Assembly: GCA_900771035.1 (NCBI GenBank)
Contig: CAAGML010000095.1
Span: 1-6,798 of the forward strand
Length of the DNA: 6,798 nucleotides
From: Bacteroidales bacterium
Lineage (GTDB): Bacteria; Bacteroidota; Bacteroidia; Bacteroidales; Paludibacteraceae
Direction of reading: 5' to 3'
Shown here: piece after piece, positions 1 to 6,662 of the stretch
How the letters are laid out: the number at the start of each line of letters is the position of its first letter
How positions within the stretch are numbered: the stretch's first letter is position 1
Notes under the pieces: model-generated
What the model was told of the DNA's origin: nothing
Seen by the model: the letters and a program-made list of their open reading frames with translations, nothing else
Database searches by the model: none
Position numbers and translations under genes: made by a program

Positions 1-117
1 ACAGCAATCTGCTAAAAATAAACTTCAAAATCGTCTCAACATAATTAATAGAACCACCCTTCAATATTATTACAGTGTCCAATAGAAACGTCATCAGTTC
101 ACTACCCCATTGGTAGA
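1..117. other. A/T-rich noncoding region beyond the rpmA terminator
   Basis: No convincing reading frame, promoter or RNA gene is visible here. On the minus strand this lies downstream of the rpmA terminator, so it may be the upstream region of the next gene outside the window. An ATG on the minus strand near position 38 hits a stop after four codons. Two small structures are present: a 5-bp hairpin at 102-116 (ctacc/ggtag, 5-nt loop), and a 15-nt sequence at 64-78 that recurs exactly in front of the TPR gene. Confidence 0.5.
64..78 (-). repeat. 15-nt repeat, copy 1 (intergenic)
   Basis: The minus strand reads ACACTGTAATAATAT. The identical 15 bases occur at 5762-5776, on the same strand, where they run into the start codon of the TPR gene. 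Both copies have CAAT on the plus strand a few bases further on (79-83 and 5781-5784). A shared regulatory site is possible, but A/T-rich chance similarity is not excluded. Confidence 0.35.
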
Positions 118-156
118 AATAAGGCGACCTACCGAGATTTCGCAGGTCGCCTTATT
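118..156 (-). terminator. Intrinsic terminator after rpmA (possibly bidirectional)
   Basis: A perfect 13-bp inverted repeat pairs 118-130 with 144-156 around a 13-nt loop, which itself can form a 3-bp inner stem (133-135 with 140-142). The stem core is G/C-rich and its outer end is A/T. On the minus strand it begins 22 nt after the rpmA stop codon and is followed by a short, imperfect T-rich stretch. On the plus strand it is followed by TTTTC, so it could also stop transcription from the other side. Confidence 0.8.
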
Positions 157-177
157 TTCAGAGTATTCAAAAAAATC

Positions 178-435
178 TCAAGAGAGAGGTTCAACCGAAA
201 CAAATGACTTGTTGCCACGTGTTTTGCGGAACATAACGATTCCATCAATGAGAGCAAACAGTGTGTGATCTTTTCCCATACCCACGTGTTCGCCTGGGTT
301 GTGAACCGTACCACGCTGACGTACGATGATGTTACCAGCTTTTGCAAACTGACCACCGAAAACCTTGATACCGAGTCTTTTGCTTTCTGACTCACGGCCG
401 TTCTTAGAACTACCGACACCTTTCTTATGTGCCAT
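178..435 (-). CDS. rpmA: 50S ribosomal protein L27
   Basis: This encodes ribosomal protein L27 (bL27), a component of the large subunit whose N-terminal tail reaches toward the peptidyl-transferase centre. The 85-residue length is normal. The protein begins directly with MAHKKG, followed by the conserved block [15 protein letters not shown] (residues 8-22), then [15 protein letters not shown], the PGE motif and [10 protein letters not shown]. There is no N-terminal pre-sequence like the one cleaved by a protease in Firmicutes L27. The gene lies 17 nt downstream of rplU, the usual pairing, and is followed by the terminator at 118-156. The start is fixed by the universal MAHKK N-terminus and by a GGAG motif upstream. 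The C-terminus (residues 68-85) is divergent, as is common in this family. Confidence 0.98.
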   Translation of the reverse strand: MAHKKGVGSSKNGRESESKRLGIKVFGGQFAKAGNIIVRQRGTVHNPGEHVGMGKDHTLFALIDGIVMFRKTRGNKSFVSVEPLS

Positions 436-445
436 ACTGTTTTTT

Positions 446-449
446 CTCC
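446..449 (-). promoter_or_regulatory. Shine-Dalgarno-like GGAG before rpmA
   Basis: The minus strand carries GGAG 10 nt before the rpmA ATG, in the 17-nt gap after rplU. It is the only clear Shine-Dalgarno-like site I see at any of the five gene starts. The other starts are preceded by A/T-rich sequence, as is usual in Bacteroidetes. It supports the rpmA start, though the spacing is slightly long. Confidence 0.45.
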
Positions 450-452
450 AAT

Positions 453-767
453 TTAAGCGTTAATACTCTTTATCTGAATCTCTGTGAAGTTCTGACGGTG
501 ACCGTTCAGTTTGCGATAGCCTTTACGGCGGCGCTTGTGGAACACAAGGACTTTCTCGCCACGGACATGTGAAAGAACCTCAGCTTTAACTGTCGCGCCT
601 TCAAGAACAGGGGCACCGACTTTGATGTCACCATCCTTTTCGACCAACATTACCTTCTCAAAAGTGACCTCAGAACCGCGTTCAGCGCTTTCCATGCGGT
701 GAACGAAGATTCTTCTGCCTTCCTCTACCTTGAACTGCTGTCCAAGGATTTCTACAATTGCATACAT
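453..767 (-). CDS. rplU: 50S ribosomal protein L21
   Basis: This encodes ribosomal protein L21 (bL21), which binds 23S rRNA in the large subunit. The 104-residue length matches the family. It starts [17 protein letters not shown], the typical L21 N-terminus. It ends with the diagnostic basic block: [16 protein letters not shown] at residues 77-92, followed by FTEIQIKSI. The start ATG is supported by the family alignment, since L21 normally begins M-Y-A-I/V-V. No Shine-Dalgarno site precedes it; the upstream stretch is A/U-rich. It is the first gene of a two-gene rplU-rpmA unit with its own promoter (886-917) and a leader that may be regulatory. The protein is unremarkable. Confidence 0.98.
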   Translation of the reverse strand: MYAIVEILGQQFKVEEGRRIFVHRMESAERGSEVTFEKVMLVEKDGDIKVGAPVLEGATVKAEVLSHVRGEKVLVFHKRRRKGYRKLNGHRQNFTEIQIKSINA

Positions 768-880
768 GCTTTAAATTGTTGTTATTGAGTTATTAAGACG
801 GGGAGGCGAGTGTTCATGCCATCATCGGCAGGAGTTAACTGCTTTAGGATTTTGCCTCTGTGCGAATGTCTCCCGAAAGA
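768..880 (-). promoter_or_regulatory. rplU mRNA leader with alternative pairings
   Basis: This is the predicted untranslated leader of the rplU-rpmA mRNA, from about 7 nt after the -7 element to the rplU start. Minus-strand RNA can pair 870-874 (GGGAG) with 801-805 (CUCCC), or 854-858 (GAGGC) with 803-807 (GCCUC). These two pairings compete because both use 803-805. Inside, two small 4-bp hairpins also compete: 839-842 with 828-831, and 827-830 with 817-820. The last 30 nt before the ATG are unstructured and A/U-rich. Ribosomal-protein leaders often mediate autoregulation, but that is inference here; I recognise no named leader family. Confidence 0.4.
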
Positions 881-885
881 GCGTG

Positions 886-917
886 CAAAGGTACGACTTT
901 TTTTTGGAACCACCAAG
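886..917 (-). promoter_or_regulatory. Bacteroidetes-type promoter for rplU-rpmA
   Basis: On the minus strand a -7 element TACCTTTG (886-893) matches the consensus TAnnTTTG exactly. A -33 element CTTG (914-917; consensus TTTG, one mismatch) lies 20 nt upstream. The spacer contains a run of eight A residues (898-905). The predicted transcription start is near 878-881. The -33 element lies only about 20 nt beyond the stop codon of the preceding barrel gene. Confidence 0.75.
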
Positions 918-936
918 GGTTTTCCGAAATATTTTT

Positions 937-2652
937 TCAGAATGCAATCTTTACTCCGAATGTCATGTTGAAGCCCAGATTGTCATAGCCGTTCCAACGT
1001 TGCCAGCGTATGTCTTTTATTGACCCGAGGATGTTGTTTGCCCTCACATATACGGTCACGAGTTTCTTGATAAGATAAGACCCACCAATGTTGAGGTCGT
1101 GAATGTCAGCCATTTTGGACGATACATCTTTCATCGTCAGTCCGTCTCCGGCAATCTCGGGACTATAGCTCTTCACGTCGCAGTATTTCCGTCCGGTGGC
1201 AAGGTAGTAGTTGATGTCAAAACGGAGGTCGTCGATAGGCATAAATTCCATTCCGACATGCAGTTCGCATTCCGGCTTGTTCCAGATTACTTCGTTCTCT
1301 TCGGTGAACCATTTGTTCCAGACGAAGTCCGCCGTAAATGCGTAACGCTCCTTGAGCATATACCGTGCAGTCAGACCAACCGACAGATGGTTTGCGTCTA
1401 TATACATTGCGTTGAAATACCTTGTCTCGTACAATCCGTTTATGTCCGAGCCGAATGCGTTGAAGAAGTTGACTTCGTTCTTGTGGAAGGCGTACTGAGC
1501 CATAGCGTTCAACGTGAGACCGCTGACAGGGGTTACGGTCAGCGCAAGGCGGAAATCAGCAGGAGTGTATGTGTCTTTGAGCGTGTCATTAAACACATAA
1601 TAAGGGTTCATATCCATCATTGTAGCCACCGAGTTGCAACGGTAATCGCCCACGGCGGCAAAAGTCAGCCGCACCATTTTGTGAGGATGCAATGTGGCTG
1701 TCACGTCTGGCATGGCGTTGAATGCCTGTCCTCGAAGGCATGTCATCAGTATCCTGGCACCGACACGCAAATCCATGAACGATGTGTTGAAGTTGTAGTA
1801 CGGCGACACTTCAACGAATGCGTTGTTGCTGTGCTTCATCACATTCCCGACACTGCCGTAAACATATCCATCGAAATGGATTTTGAGTTCAACCTGATGT
1901 TTGCCAAGTGTTTTGTAACCTGTAAGACCTCCGAAGATATGATTTTCGGCAATTTCGTCAAACTGTAAATCATCCAAACGGTATCCGATATTTGCCTTGT
2001 AATCCCAGTCGTTGATGCTTTTTACGGACTGTGCGCCAACGTTCATGTTGAGAGTGTGACGGCACTGGAACTGTTGGAAATCCAAGGCTTTCAATGTATC
2101 CCAATCCAAGTCGTCATCGCCGTAATAGCTGTAGTAGCGGTTGCGGTACATCACATTGGCATATAACTGATGTTCCTTTCCGAAATTGTGCTTATAGTCA
2201 AAGTTGACACCTGTACGAATGAAAGCCTTTGGGTCTTTCTTACCCCAGTAAGTTCCAAGGTGGTCAAGATGGACATCGAGGATGTCGTCATCGGTGTTGA
2301 GGATTTTGTAATAGCCTTCGGCACGCCAGTTCATGTTGAAGCCGACGCCGAGGTCTGCATAACCGGTTTTGGCAGCTTTAAGGCGCACAACGCTCTGACG
2401 CTCAGCTTCAAGCGGAGAGAATGGTGTCTGAGGGTCGATTGGCAGCGCATAGTTGGAGTATATCAGGTTGGAAGGTCTCACGGAGAACTCCTCTACCTTA
2501 TACTCGATGTCCTTTCGTTTGACATCCTTGATTTCAGGAGTATATTCCTTTTCGATATTTATCTGACGTTCAACACGTGTGGAGTCCTCATCTTGTGCCG
2601 CAGCGACGCCGAACGAGACCAAGAACGCCATTATTATCCAAGTTCGTTTCAT
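937..2652 (-). CDS. Outer-membrane beta-barrel resembling a plug-less TonB-dependent receptor
   Basis: The 571-residue product has a clear signal peptide (residues 1-19, MKRTWIIMAFLVSFGVAAA, cleaved before QDEDS). A charged, probably periplasmic segment follows (about 20-95) containing EKEYTPEIKD at 34-43 and a proline-rich stretch at 71-80. From about residue 97 to the end, alternating aromatic and polar residues indicate many amphipathic strands. The C-terminus resembles TonB-dependent receptors: VRANNILG (536-543), RWNGYDN, then a last strand ending in Phe, the usual outer-membrane insertion signal. No plug domain or TonB box is visible and the length is too short for a full receptor, so TonB-driven uptake is doubtful. 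It starts 3 nt after the TPR gene, implying translational coupling and joint function. From memory, similar barrels beside large TPR proteins occur in other Bacteroidetes. Substrate unknown. Confidence 0.85.
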   Translation of the reverse strand: MKRTWIIMAFLVSFGVAAAQDEDSTRVERQINIEKEYTPEIKDVKRKDIEYKVEEFSVRPSNLIYSNYALPIDPQTPFSPLEAERQSVVRLKAAKTGYADLGVGFNMNWRAEGYYKILNTDDDILDVHLDHLGTYWGKKDPKAFIRTGVNFDYKHNFGKEHQLYANVMYRNRYYSYYGDDDLDWDTLKALDFQQFQCRHTLNMNVGAQSVKSINDWDYKANIGYRLDDLQFDEIAENHIFGGLTGYKTLGKHQVELKIHFDGYVYGSVGNVMKHSNNAFVEVSPYYNFNTSFMDLRVGARILMTCLRGQAFNAMPDVTATLHPHKMVRLTFAAVGDYRCNSVATMMDMNPYYVFNDTLKDTYTPADFRLALTVTPVSGLTLNAMAQYAFHKNEVNFFNAFGSDINGLYETRYFNAMYIDANHLSVGLTARYMLKERYAFTADFVWNKWFTEENEVIWNKPECELHVGMEFMPIDDLRFDINYYLATGRKYCDVKSYSPEIAGDGLTMKDVSSKMADIHDLNIGGSYLIKKLVTVYVRANNILGSIKDIRWQRWNGYDNLGFNMTFGVKIAF

Positions 2653-2655
2653 ATA

Positions 2656-5600
2656 TTATTCTTTTTTATCGTCTTTGTTTGAGGCAGCATCAAGCGTGCT
2701 CATCCTTGTGGCTATCATTTCACGGATGTCATCGTCCGCATTGTATCTTTCCTGAAGGCTTTCGAGGCACATACGAGCCATAACAAGGTCACCCTGAGAC
2801 TTGTGGATGTCGGAGAGGAGGAGGAGGCATCGTGCTATCCAGTACTGGTGCGGTGTTCCTGCCTCTATCATCTGCATCACGACAGCCTCGCTTTGCTTGA
2901 CCTGACCTTTGTCGAAGAGGTACTGCGCATAAATGTAGTTAGACTCGGCTCCAATTTTTGTGTTCTTATCACCGATAAGTTCAATAAGGTCGTTAACGGC
3001 GCTGTCGGATTTGTGGAGTGCTATGTAGGATTTCGCCCTGCTGTAGCGTGCCTCGCGGACAAGTTCAGGGCTGGAGCCTTTCAGGTCGAGAATATCGCCG
3101 GCTGTCCTGATGGTCTGCTCATAAAGGTTAGTGTAGTAGCTGCAACGAAGGATGCCGAGACGTGCGGTCGTGCGGTTTTCGCCAGAAGTGGCGACAAGGA
3201 GGAGTTTGTTGAAGTATTTGTTTGCGGAGGCATACTCCTCGCGGTCGTAGGCAATCTCGGCGGCACGGAGCAATGCAGGTTCCATGAACTCGTTACCGTC
3301 CATTGTGGTGAGTTTGTGGTAGCGGAGCATTGCCTGTTGTTTGTTGTCTATGTTATAATAGGACTCGGCGAGATAGTACTGAGCGGTTATGCAGTTGAAT
3401 GAGAGTTCTTCGCAGTATCTTGTGATGTAATTGTTGAGTGCGCCTATGGCAACGTTCCAGTCGTTCTTCATATACAGTTTTTCGGCGGCGAGGAACTGGA
3501 GGGAATCCTCCTCGTTGCGGTTGACGGTCTGCACGGTGATGCCGGCAACGGACTGACGGAACTCAAGATAATCGTCAACACGGTTAGCCTCGACGCTGAG
3601 ACCCTGCATACCGTCGAGAGCGACACGAGCCTCCTCGGAAGATGGGTATTTGTCAACAACGAACTTGTAAGCCTCGAACGCCTCGTCAATCCTGCCGAGA
3701 TTGGCGTTGAGCATGGCAATCTCAAGGGTTGCCTTGCGAGTCCATTTGCTCATAGGGTGACGTTTCTGAAGTGAGTGGTATGCCTGAATGGCATCCTCGT
3801 TTTTCTCCTGAAGGACGTATGTTCTTCCGATTTCGTACATTGCCTCGTCGTTCCAGTCGGATTGAGGGTGGCGTGAGAGTAGGCGCTGAAGGGCCTCGAT
3901 TTTCTCGACATAGTTGTGCTGAATGCCGTGGATTTGTGCGATTTGGTATTGTGCGTAGTCGGCGTTCTTATCCTTGACAGGTACGCTCCAGTATGTGTTG
4001 AGGGCATTTTCAAAGTCGCGATTGTAGTAGTAGCAGTCGCCGATGCGGCAAATAACGTCGCTGTTGAGTTCACTCTTCTCGGAGCCGCTGACCTCCTGGA
4101 ACTTGGCGAAATAAGGGCGTGCCATACGGTATTCTTTCTGTTCCCAGTATGTGTAAGCGAGGGTGTAGTATGCCTTGAGGAGGCAGTCTGTGGATTTTTT
4201 CTGAGGGGTGTTGAGATACCTTTTGATGTCGGCACGTGTGGCTTCGGTTTTGCCGGTCTTGTATGAACACTCGGCACGCCATAGGTAAGCCTGCGAGGAT
4301 TTGGATTTGGGATTGTTCATGGCAATGGACTGAGAGAACCAGTCGTAAGCCCCGTCATAGTCGCGTTGCTCCAAGGCAGAGACGCCAAGGCGGAAAAGCG
4401 CCGTCTCTTTCACCTGATTGAGTTTGTCGGACTTGATGTCCATCCGGTCAATTGCGGCAATTGCGGCACGGTAGTCATGCTCGGACATGTAAGCCTCAGC
4501 CATGAGTTCAAGGATTGTCTCTTTGTAACTGGATTGGGGGTATTGGTTCACGAAATCCTCGAAAGCCTGTACAGTCTCGCCGAAAGGGGCACGACGCTCG
4601 TATGTGGCGAGTGTGTAGTTGTAGGCGGCTTCTTCCTTGGTTTTTGGGTCGGAAGGCATTCGCAAAGCTTTCTCGAACGCCATGCCTGCATTCTGCGGCA
4701 AGCCGAGTTCGAGGTAGCTGTAACCTATATATAGGTATGCGTTGCAGGCAAGGGAGTCGCTGTCGGCGGTCAGGCGGCCGAGGGCAGTGATTGCGCTTTT
4801 GTACTCCTTGATTTTGTAGTTGGCGAGTCCCTGCATGTAAATGTCTTCGCGGTGAGGCTTTTTCTGCTCGCGTGCATAGTTTGAGAGCGCAGAGGCAGCC
4901 TCGCGGTAGGACTGATTGCGGTAGGCATTTTCGCCGATAATCCTGTAAGCCTCGTTACGGTATCTGCTCTTTGGGTATTTCTCAAGCAGTTCCATACCTT
5001 TCTCGACAGATGCGGTGCGCTGACCACGTGCGTCATAAATCTGGAGGATGTGGAACTCGGCAGCCTCCTTGAATTTGGCATTGTCGTCAATCTGGTGGAA
5101 AGCCTCTACGGCGGTGTCGTAGTGTTTGAGGCAGAACTCGGAGTAGGCGTAGTAGTAGCCTGCCTCGTTGTAGTAGTGTTTGCTGTGGTTCATGGATTTA
5201 TTGAACCCGGCGCTTGCCTTTTCGTAGTTTTTTAGCTGAAGATGGCTGTAGGCAAGGGCAAAATCACATATCTCCTCGTTCTCATATTTCAGCGCATGGC
5301 TGTTAACCTCGCCGAGCGATTTCACGGTTTTTTCCCAGTCGTGTTTTTCGTAATAGAGACGGCCCTCCATGTATTTGAGTTCATTACGTTTGGCACTCTC
5401 GGGGTAACGGGAGAGGTGAGCGTCAATCCGTGCGAGGGTCTCTTTGGATTTCATCATGAAGTGGCAATAGCAGAGCCAATAGCCGGCATCCTCGACCTTT
5501 GCGCTGACACCGGCAGGGGTGATGCCGACTTTCTGTCCGCCGTTGTTTTTGACACATTCCAGAACCACGTCTTTGTTTTCGGCGATGAAACGTTCAAGGT

Positions 5601-5763
5601 ATTTGCAGCTTATGCCATAATAGCCCTCCTCCGCCAATTGGACACCCTTGGTGTAGCAATGATCCCAACCGTCGTGCGCCATGGTGAACTGTCCACGGCA
5701 ATCGACCGTTGACAGACAGAGCATTATAAGCAATGCCACGGCTGTCAATAATGTATTTCTCAT
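2656..5763 (-). CDS. Large exported tetratricopeptide-repeat protein
   Basis: The 1035-residue product begins with a signal peptide (hydrophobic core about 4-18, likely cleaved near residue 24). Cys16 and Cys22 lack a classical lipobox, so lipid anchoring is uncertain. The rest is almost entirely helical repeats. I count roughly 25 TPR-like units of about 34 residues from residue 33 to 1010, with typical A-helix patterns such as AYLYIGYSYLELG (342-354). Many helix-B ends close with Tyr/His-Pro-x-Ser (263, 408, 632, 669, 706), as in periplasmic TPR proteins of the BamD/YbgF type. A non-repeat linker at about 709-755 splits the array. The C-terminus is charged (NKDDKKE). TPR arrays bind proteins, so a periplasmic scaffold role with the adjacent barrel (3-nt gap) is inferred. 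No catalytic domain is visible. Confidence 0.88.
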   Translation of the reverse strand: MRNTLLTAVALLIMLCLSTVDCRGQFTMAHDGWDHCYTKGVQLAEEGYYGISCKYLERFIAENKDVVLECVKNNGGQKVGITPAGVSAKVEDAGYWLCYCHFMMKSKETLARIDAHLSRYPESAKRNELKYMEGRLYYEKHDWEKTVKSLGEVNSHALKYENEEICDFALAYSHLQLKNYEKASAGFNKSMNHSKHYYNEAGYYYAYSEFCLKHYDTAVEAFHQIDDNAKFKEAAEFHILQIYDARGQRTASVEKGMELLEKYPKSRYRNEAYRIIGENAYRNQSYREAASALSNYAREQKKPHREDIYMQGLANYKIKEYKSAITALGRLTADSDSLACNAYLYIGYSYLELGLPQNAGMAFEKALRMPSDPKTKEEAAYNYTLATYERRAPFGETVQAFEDFVNQYPQSSYKETILELMAEAYMSEHDYRAAIAAIDRMDIKSDKLNQVKETALFRLGVSALEQRDYDGAYDWFSQSIAMNNPKSKSSQAYLWRAECSYKTGKTEATRADIKRYLNTPQKKSTDCLLKAYYTLAYTYWEQKEYRMARPYFAKFQEVSGSEKSELNSDVICRIGDCYYYNRDFENALNTYWSVPVKDKNADYAQYQIAQIHGIQHNYVEKIEALQRLLSRHPQSDWNDEAMYEIGRTYVLQEKNEDAIQAYHSLQKRHPMSKWTRKATLEIAMLNANLGRIDEAFEAYKFVVDKYPSSEEARVALDGMQGLSVEANRVDDYLEFRQSVAGITVQTVNRNEEDSLQFLAAEKLYMKNDWNVAIGALNNYITRYCEELSFNCITAQYYLAESYYNIDNKQQAMLRYHKLTTMDGNEFMEPALLRAAEIAYDREEYASANKYFNKLLLVATSGENRTTARLGILRCSYYTNLYEQTIRTAGDILDLKGSSPELVREARYSRAKSYIALHKSDSAVNDLIELIGDKNTKIGAESNYIYAQYLFDKGQVKQSEAVVMQMIEAGTPHQYWIARCLLLLSDIHKSQGDLVMARMCLESLQERYNADDDIREMIATRMSTLDAASNKDDKKE

Positions 5764-5776
5764 ATTATTACAGTGT
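5762..5776 (-). repeat. 15-nt repeat, copy 2 (at TPR gene start)
   Basis: This copy is identical to 64-78. Its minus-strand 3' end overlaps the first two bases of the TPR start codon, so it forms the immediate translation-initiation region of that gene. No Shine-Dalgarno motif is present; the sequence is A/T-rich. Confidence 0.35.
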
Positions 5777-5795
5777 TATTCAATATGGTACGTTT

Positions 5796-5818
5796 AGGTG
5801 AGTTCTATAAATTCACCT
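5796..5818 (-). other. Intercistronic hairpin between small barrel gene and TPR gene
   Basis: A 6-bp inverted repeat (aggtga 5796-5801 with tcacct 5813-5818, an 11-nt loop that can add two A-U pairs) begins directly after the stop codon of the upstream gene. On the minus strand it is followed by AAACG and not by a U-run, so it does not look like an intrinsic terminator. It may protect or process the mRNA, or set different expression of the two genes. I see no promoter in this 55-nt gap, so the TPR gene probably depends on the promoter at 6631-6662. Confidence 0.4.
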
Positions 5819-6619
5819 TTAGAAATAGCAGCTTACGCCAACTATACCCCAGGCTCCGTCGTAGGCCATGGACTTTTTTGTTATCACGGTGCGGCATCCC
5901 GCCTGCCAGGTGACATAGATGCCGAAAGGGGTGTCCTTGGGAATCACGAGGTGACGGCCGTTGAGGATGAAATTCGGCACGTTGCAGTGCGTAATCTCAA
6001 AGTCGCGCATGTTTGTGAACTGCACGCCGAGATTCCAGTCCGCATCGTGGACACGGCACCACGCCCTGAGGTCGTATATCCAACTGAGCCGCCAGTCGAA
6101 GACACGGGAACCCTCCTTCACCTTTATAGGAGTCTCGAAGTGCGTCATCGCCCCTGCGGCAATGTAGAAATAGTCCTGTTCGTAAAACGCCGCGAGGCTG
6201 AAGTTCATGTCCATGTAGTTGTCTTCGGCGAAGAGTCCGTAGAGGTACTGGTTGCGCAAACCGAGGAAATGGTAACCGCTCCAGGAGAGTTTGAAATCTC
6301 CCCTTAAAGAGAAGTCATACACGTTGTTGGTGGTGACCCTCACGCCAGCCAGCATGGAGAACCATCCGGTGGCATCCCAACGGAGGAACATGTTGGACTG
6401 CACCATGTGTCCATGACGCTCGTGGTGCTCGTAGCCAAGCTGTCCAATGAACATCAAATCAGACGCAGCACGTTTGCGCTCTTCCTGAAAACTCATTCGC
6501 AACACCTCTGCACGGCGCTCAAGGTCAGCCAAAGTAGAGTCATTGTCCTGAGCACCAATCCGGCAACACACTGACGCACAACAGAGTATGGCGACAAAAT
6601 ATTTTACGTAACTATACAT
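5819..6619 (-). CDS. Small outer-membrane beta-barrel protein of unknown function
   Basis: I do not recognise the family. From the start chosen here the product is 266 residues, with a signal peptide MYSYVKYFVAILCCASVCCRIGA cleaved before QDNDS. A charged helical stretch follows (LADLERRAEVLRMSFQEERKRAA, mature N-terminus). About 10-12 amphipathic strands rich in Tyr, Phe and Trp come next, and the protein ends in Phe, all typical of an outer-membrane barrel. An ATG at 6671-6673 in the same frame would add 18 residues, but it lies upstream of the promoter at 6631-6662 and would spoil the signal peptide, so I prefer the ATG at 6617-6619. Four cysteines remain in the mature part (188, 212, 242 and 264). 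It is first in the group with the TPR and larger barrel genes, 55 nt before the TPR gene. Confidence 0.8.
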   Translation of the reverse strand: MYSYVKYFVAILCCASVCCRIGAQDNDSTLADLERRAEVLRMSFQEERKRAASDLMFIGQLGYEHHERHGHMVQSNMFLRWDATGWFSMLAGVRVTTNNVYDFSLRGDFKLSWSGYHFLGLRNQYLYGLFAEDNYMDMNFSLAAFYEQDYFYIAAGAMTHFETPIKVKEGSRVFDWRLSWIYDLRAWCRVHDADWNLGVQFTNMRDFEITHCNVPNFILNGRHLVIPKDTPFGIYVTWQAGCRTVITKKSMAYDGAWGIVGVSCYF

Positions 6620-6630
6620 ATTTACGAGCG

Positions 6631-6662
6631 CAAATATACAAAAAAGTTTTCGTTTCGCCAAA
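6631..6662 (-). promoter_or_regulatory. Consensus Bacteroidetes promoter for the envelope gene group
   Basis: On the minus strand TTTG (6659-6662) and TATATTTG (6631-6638) match both elements of the Bacteroidetes primary-sigma consensus (TTTG, TAnnTTTG) exactly, with a 20-nt spacer. The predicted start is near 6623-6626, only about 4-7 nt before the chosen ATG, giving an almost leaderless mRNA. I saw no comparable promoter before the TPR gene or the larger barrel gene, so this one probably serves all three. Confidence 0.8.

Noticed and set aside
129..419. 96-codon minus-strand frame overlapping rpmA
   Set aside because: It overlaps rpmA in another frame and runs into the terminator hairpin. 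L27 is unmistakable in the correct frame.
906..925. Possible terminator hairpin after the larger barrel gene
   Set aside because: The stem is interrupted by bulged bases, and on the minus strand it is followed by A residues instead of a U-run. It overlaps the rplU -33 element, so the promoter explains it better.
1099..1968. 289-codon open frame on the plus strand
   Set aside because: It lies wholly inside the 571-residue barrel gene on the opposite strand. Its product has no signal peptide, domain or promoter, while the minus-strand gene has all the expected features. It is an antisense shadow.
937..2652. Full TonB-dependent nutrient receptor
   Set aside because: There is no plug domain or TonB box, the length is below the usual range, and no SusD-like partner is adjacent. 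Only the C-terminal barrel resembles that family.
2170..2682. 170-codon plus-strand open frame, ending across the TPR/barrel junction
   Set aside because: It is antisense to two well-supported genes, with no recognisable protein features or initiation signals.
2803..3402. 199-codon plus-strand open frame and similar plus-strand frames up to 5712
   Set aside because: All are antisense to the TPR gene. Long antisense frames are a by-product of its codon usage; none shows a domain or a promoter.
3750..4277. 175-codon minus-strand frame inside the TPR gene
   Set aside because: It is an out-of-frame reading of the TPR gene with a low-complexity Ser/Thr/Arg/Pro-rich product.
5689..5763. Lipoprotein signal at the N-terminus of the TPR protein
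   Set aside because: Cys16 and Cys22 are preceded by Leu and Asp, not the small residue of a lipobox. A standard signal peptide is the safer reading.
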